From: Novosphingobium sp. Chol11 | GTDB lineage: Bacteria > Pseudomonadota > Alphaproteobacteria > Sphingomonadales > Sphingomonadaceae | Direction of reading: 5' to 3' | Assembly (NCBI RefSeq): GCF_900218065.1 | Contig: NZ_OBMU01000001.1 | Coordinates: 691,287-755,286, forward strand | DNA: 64,000 bases | Part shown: positions 63,300 to 64,000 of the stretch, piece after piece | How the letters are laid out: every line of letters begins with the position of its first letter | Numbering within the stretch: position 1 is the first letter of the stretch | Program-made: the position numbers and the translations under genes | The notes under the pieces: model-generated | Databases searched by the model: none | The model's input: only the letters and a program-made list of their open reading frames with translations | What the model was told of the DNA's origin: nothing

Positions 63300-64000
63300 A
63301 TGCGGAAGCTTGCCCTCGCGGCTGCGCTTGCGACCAGTGCCCTGGCCACCCCGGCCCTGGCGCGTGATGATAGCTGGTATATCGGTATCGAATCCGGCGT
63401 CACCATCGTTGAAGATCAGGACATCACTTTCAGCCCCGGTTTCGATCCGTTCACGGGCGCTCCCACTGCCAGCACCACGCTGGAAAATGTGGACTACCAC
63501 AAGGGTTGGGACGCTGACGCCGTCATCGGTTACGACTTTGGTGGTTTCCGCCTTGAAGCCGAAGCCGGCTACAAGCGTGCCAAGGTCGACCTGGACAACA
63601 GCCAGTTCGGCGGTTCCGTTTCGGCTCTCTCGTTCATGCTGAACGGTCTGCTTGACTTCGGTTCGGACGATGGCCTGCAGGGCTTCGTCGGCGGCGGTGT
63701 CGGCGTTTCGCGCGCCAAGCTCGCCAACGACCTGGTCAACGACAGCGACACCGGTTTCGCCTGGCAGGCGCTGGCTGGCATTCGCTATCCGCTGACCAAC
63801 AACCTCGACGTTTCGCTGAAGTATCGCTTCTTCAACCAGGACGATATCAACCTCGTCCCGGCTTACACCACTGCGGTGGGCGTTGCTGGCGGTGACGTCG
63901 AAACGAAGCTGCGTACGCACAGCCTTCTGCTGGGTCTGACCTACAACTTCGGTGGTGAACCGGCTGCTCCGCCGCCGCCCCCGCCGCCGCCCCCGCCGCC
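63300..64000 (+). CDS. OmpA-like outer-membrane beta-barrel protein (cut by window end)
   Basis: Begins at ATG 63300 with GAAAGGGG upstream and runs off the window. Signal peptide KLALAAALATSALATPALA. Eight-stranded barrel motifs DSWYIGIESGVTIVEDQDI, GYDFGGFRLEAEAGYKRAKV, LQGFVGGGVGVSRAKLA and LDVSLKYRFFNQDDIN. Ends in a Pro-rich linker of ten or more Pro that normally leads to an OmpA peptidoglycan-binding domain, not seen. A TTGCCA-17-TACATG pair (63229-63257) may be its promoter. Confidence 0.9.
   Translation, partial: MRKLALAAALATSALATPALARDDSWYIGIESGVTIVEDQDITFSPGFDPFTGAPTASTTLENVDYHKGWDADAVIGYDFGGFRLEAEAGYKRAKVDLDNSQFGGSVSALSFMLNGLLDFGSDDGLQGFVGGGVGVSRAKLANDLVNDSDTGFAWQALAGIRYPLTNNLDVSLKYRFFNQDDINLVPAYTTAVGVAGGDVETKLRTHSLLLGLTYNFGGEPAAPPPPPPPPPP

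Overview
The window looks like a chromosomal segment of a high-GC alphaproteobacterium of the Sphingomonadaceae (Sphingobium/Sphingomonas type). The grounds are a UrcA-family protein, a TauE/SafE exporter paired with a TIGR02186 protein, pyrB followed by a dihydroorotase-like gene, dispersed GC-rich palindromic repeats of the sphingomonad kind, and a gene-transfer-agent (GTA)-like cluster. No integrase, transposase, rRNA or CRISPR was seen. One tRNA (Trp) is present.

Layout. 1-4.1 kb: end of a CPA2 cation antiporter, an FeS-type photolyase and a DEAD-box RNA helicase. 4.1-6.6 kb: the rplA-rplK-nusG-secE-tRNA-Trp block. 6.6-13.5 kb: a catalytically degenerate dihydroorotase homologue with pyrB, a DUF488 gene, a TauE/SafE exporter with its TIGR02186 partner, and an NfrB-like glycosyltransferase with a putative outer-membrane partner. 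13.8-18 kb: small genes, then sucC-etfB-etfA with a good terminator. 18-20.7 kb: a run of hairpins, small genes, a cold-shock protein and a protein related to small terminases. 20.7-23 kb: an AT-rich island with an ABC-type ATPase (frame-broken) and a DUF4435/TOPRIM-like gene. This is the layout of the PARIS (AriA/AriB) anti-phage system. 23-34.4 kb: uvrA, small regulatory or unknown genes, an SDR, an SLC13-type permease, nhaA.

34.5-43.9 kb is an amyloid (curli) operon on the minus strand: csgF, csgG, three curlin-repeat proteins (one of 742 residues with about two dozen repeats), an unknown secreted protein, a CsgH-like chaperone and a fourth short curlin-like protein. A LuxR-type regulator follows. 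44.5-50 kb: trmB, metK, lnt, a VTT-domain membrane protein and a TonB-like protein.

50.1-63.1 kb is a GTA-like head/tail cluster: small and large terminase, portal, tail terminator, major tail protein, tail chaperones, short tape measure, a large tail protein, DUF2163 remnant, NlpC/P60 peptidase, gp15-like hub and DUF2793. It has no prohead protease or major capsid gene. The sequence shows what looks like a deletion scar where they should be, and a second scar where DUF2460 is joined to the middle of DUF2163. The cluster therefore appears to be a decaying or repurposed tail-only GTA. The window ends inside an OmpA-like porin gene.

Most notable: the PARIS-like pair with its broken ATPase, the very long curlin in a complex csg operon, the two scars in the GTA cluster, and GC-rich palindromes inserted in the same reading frame inside two housekeeping genes, uvrA and lnt.
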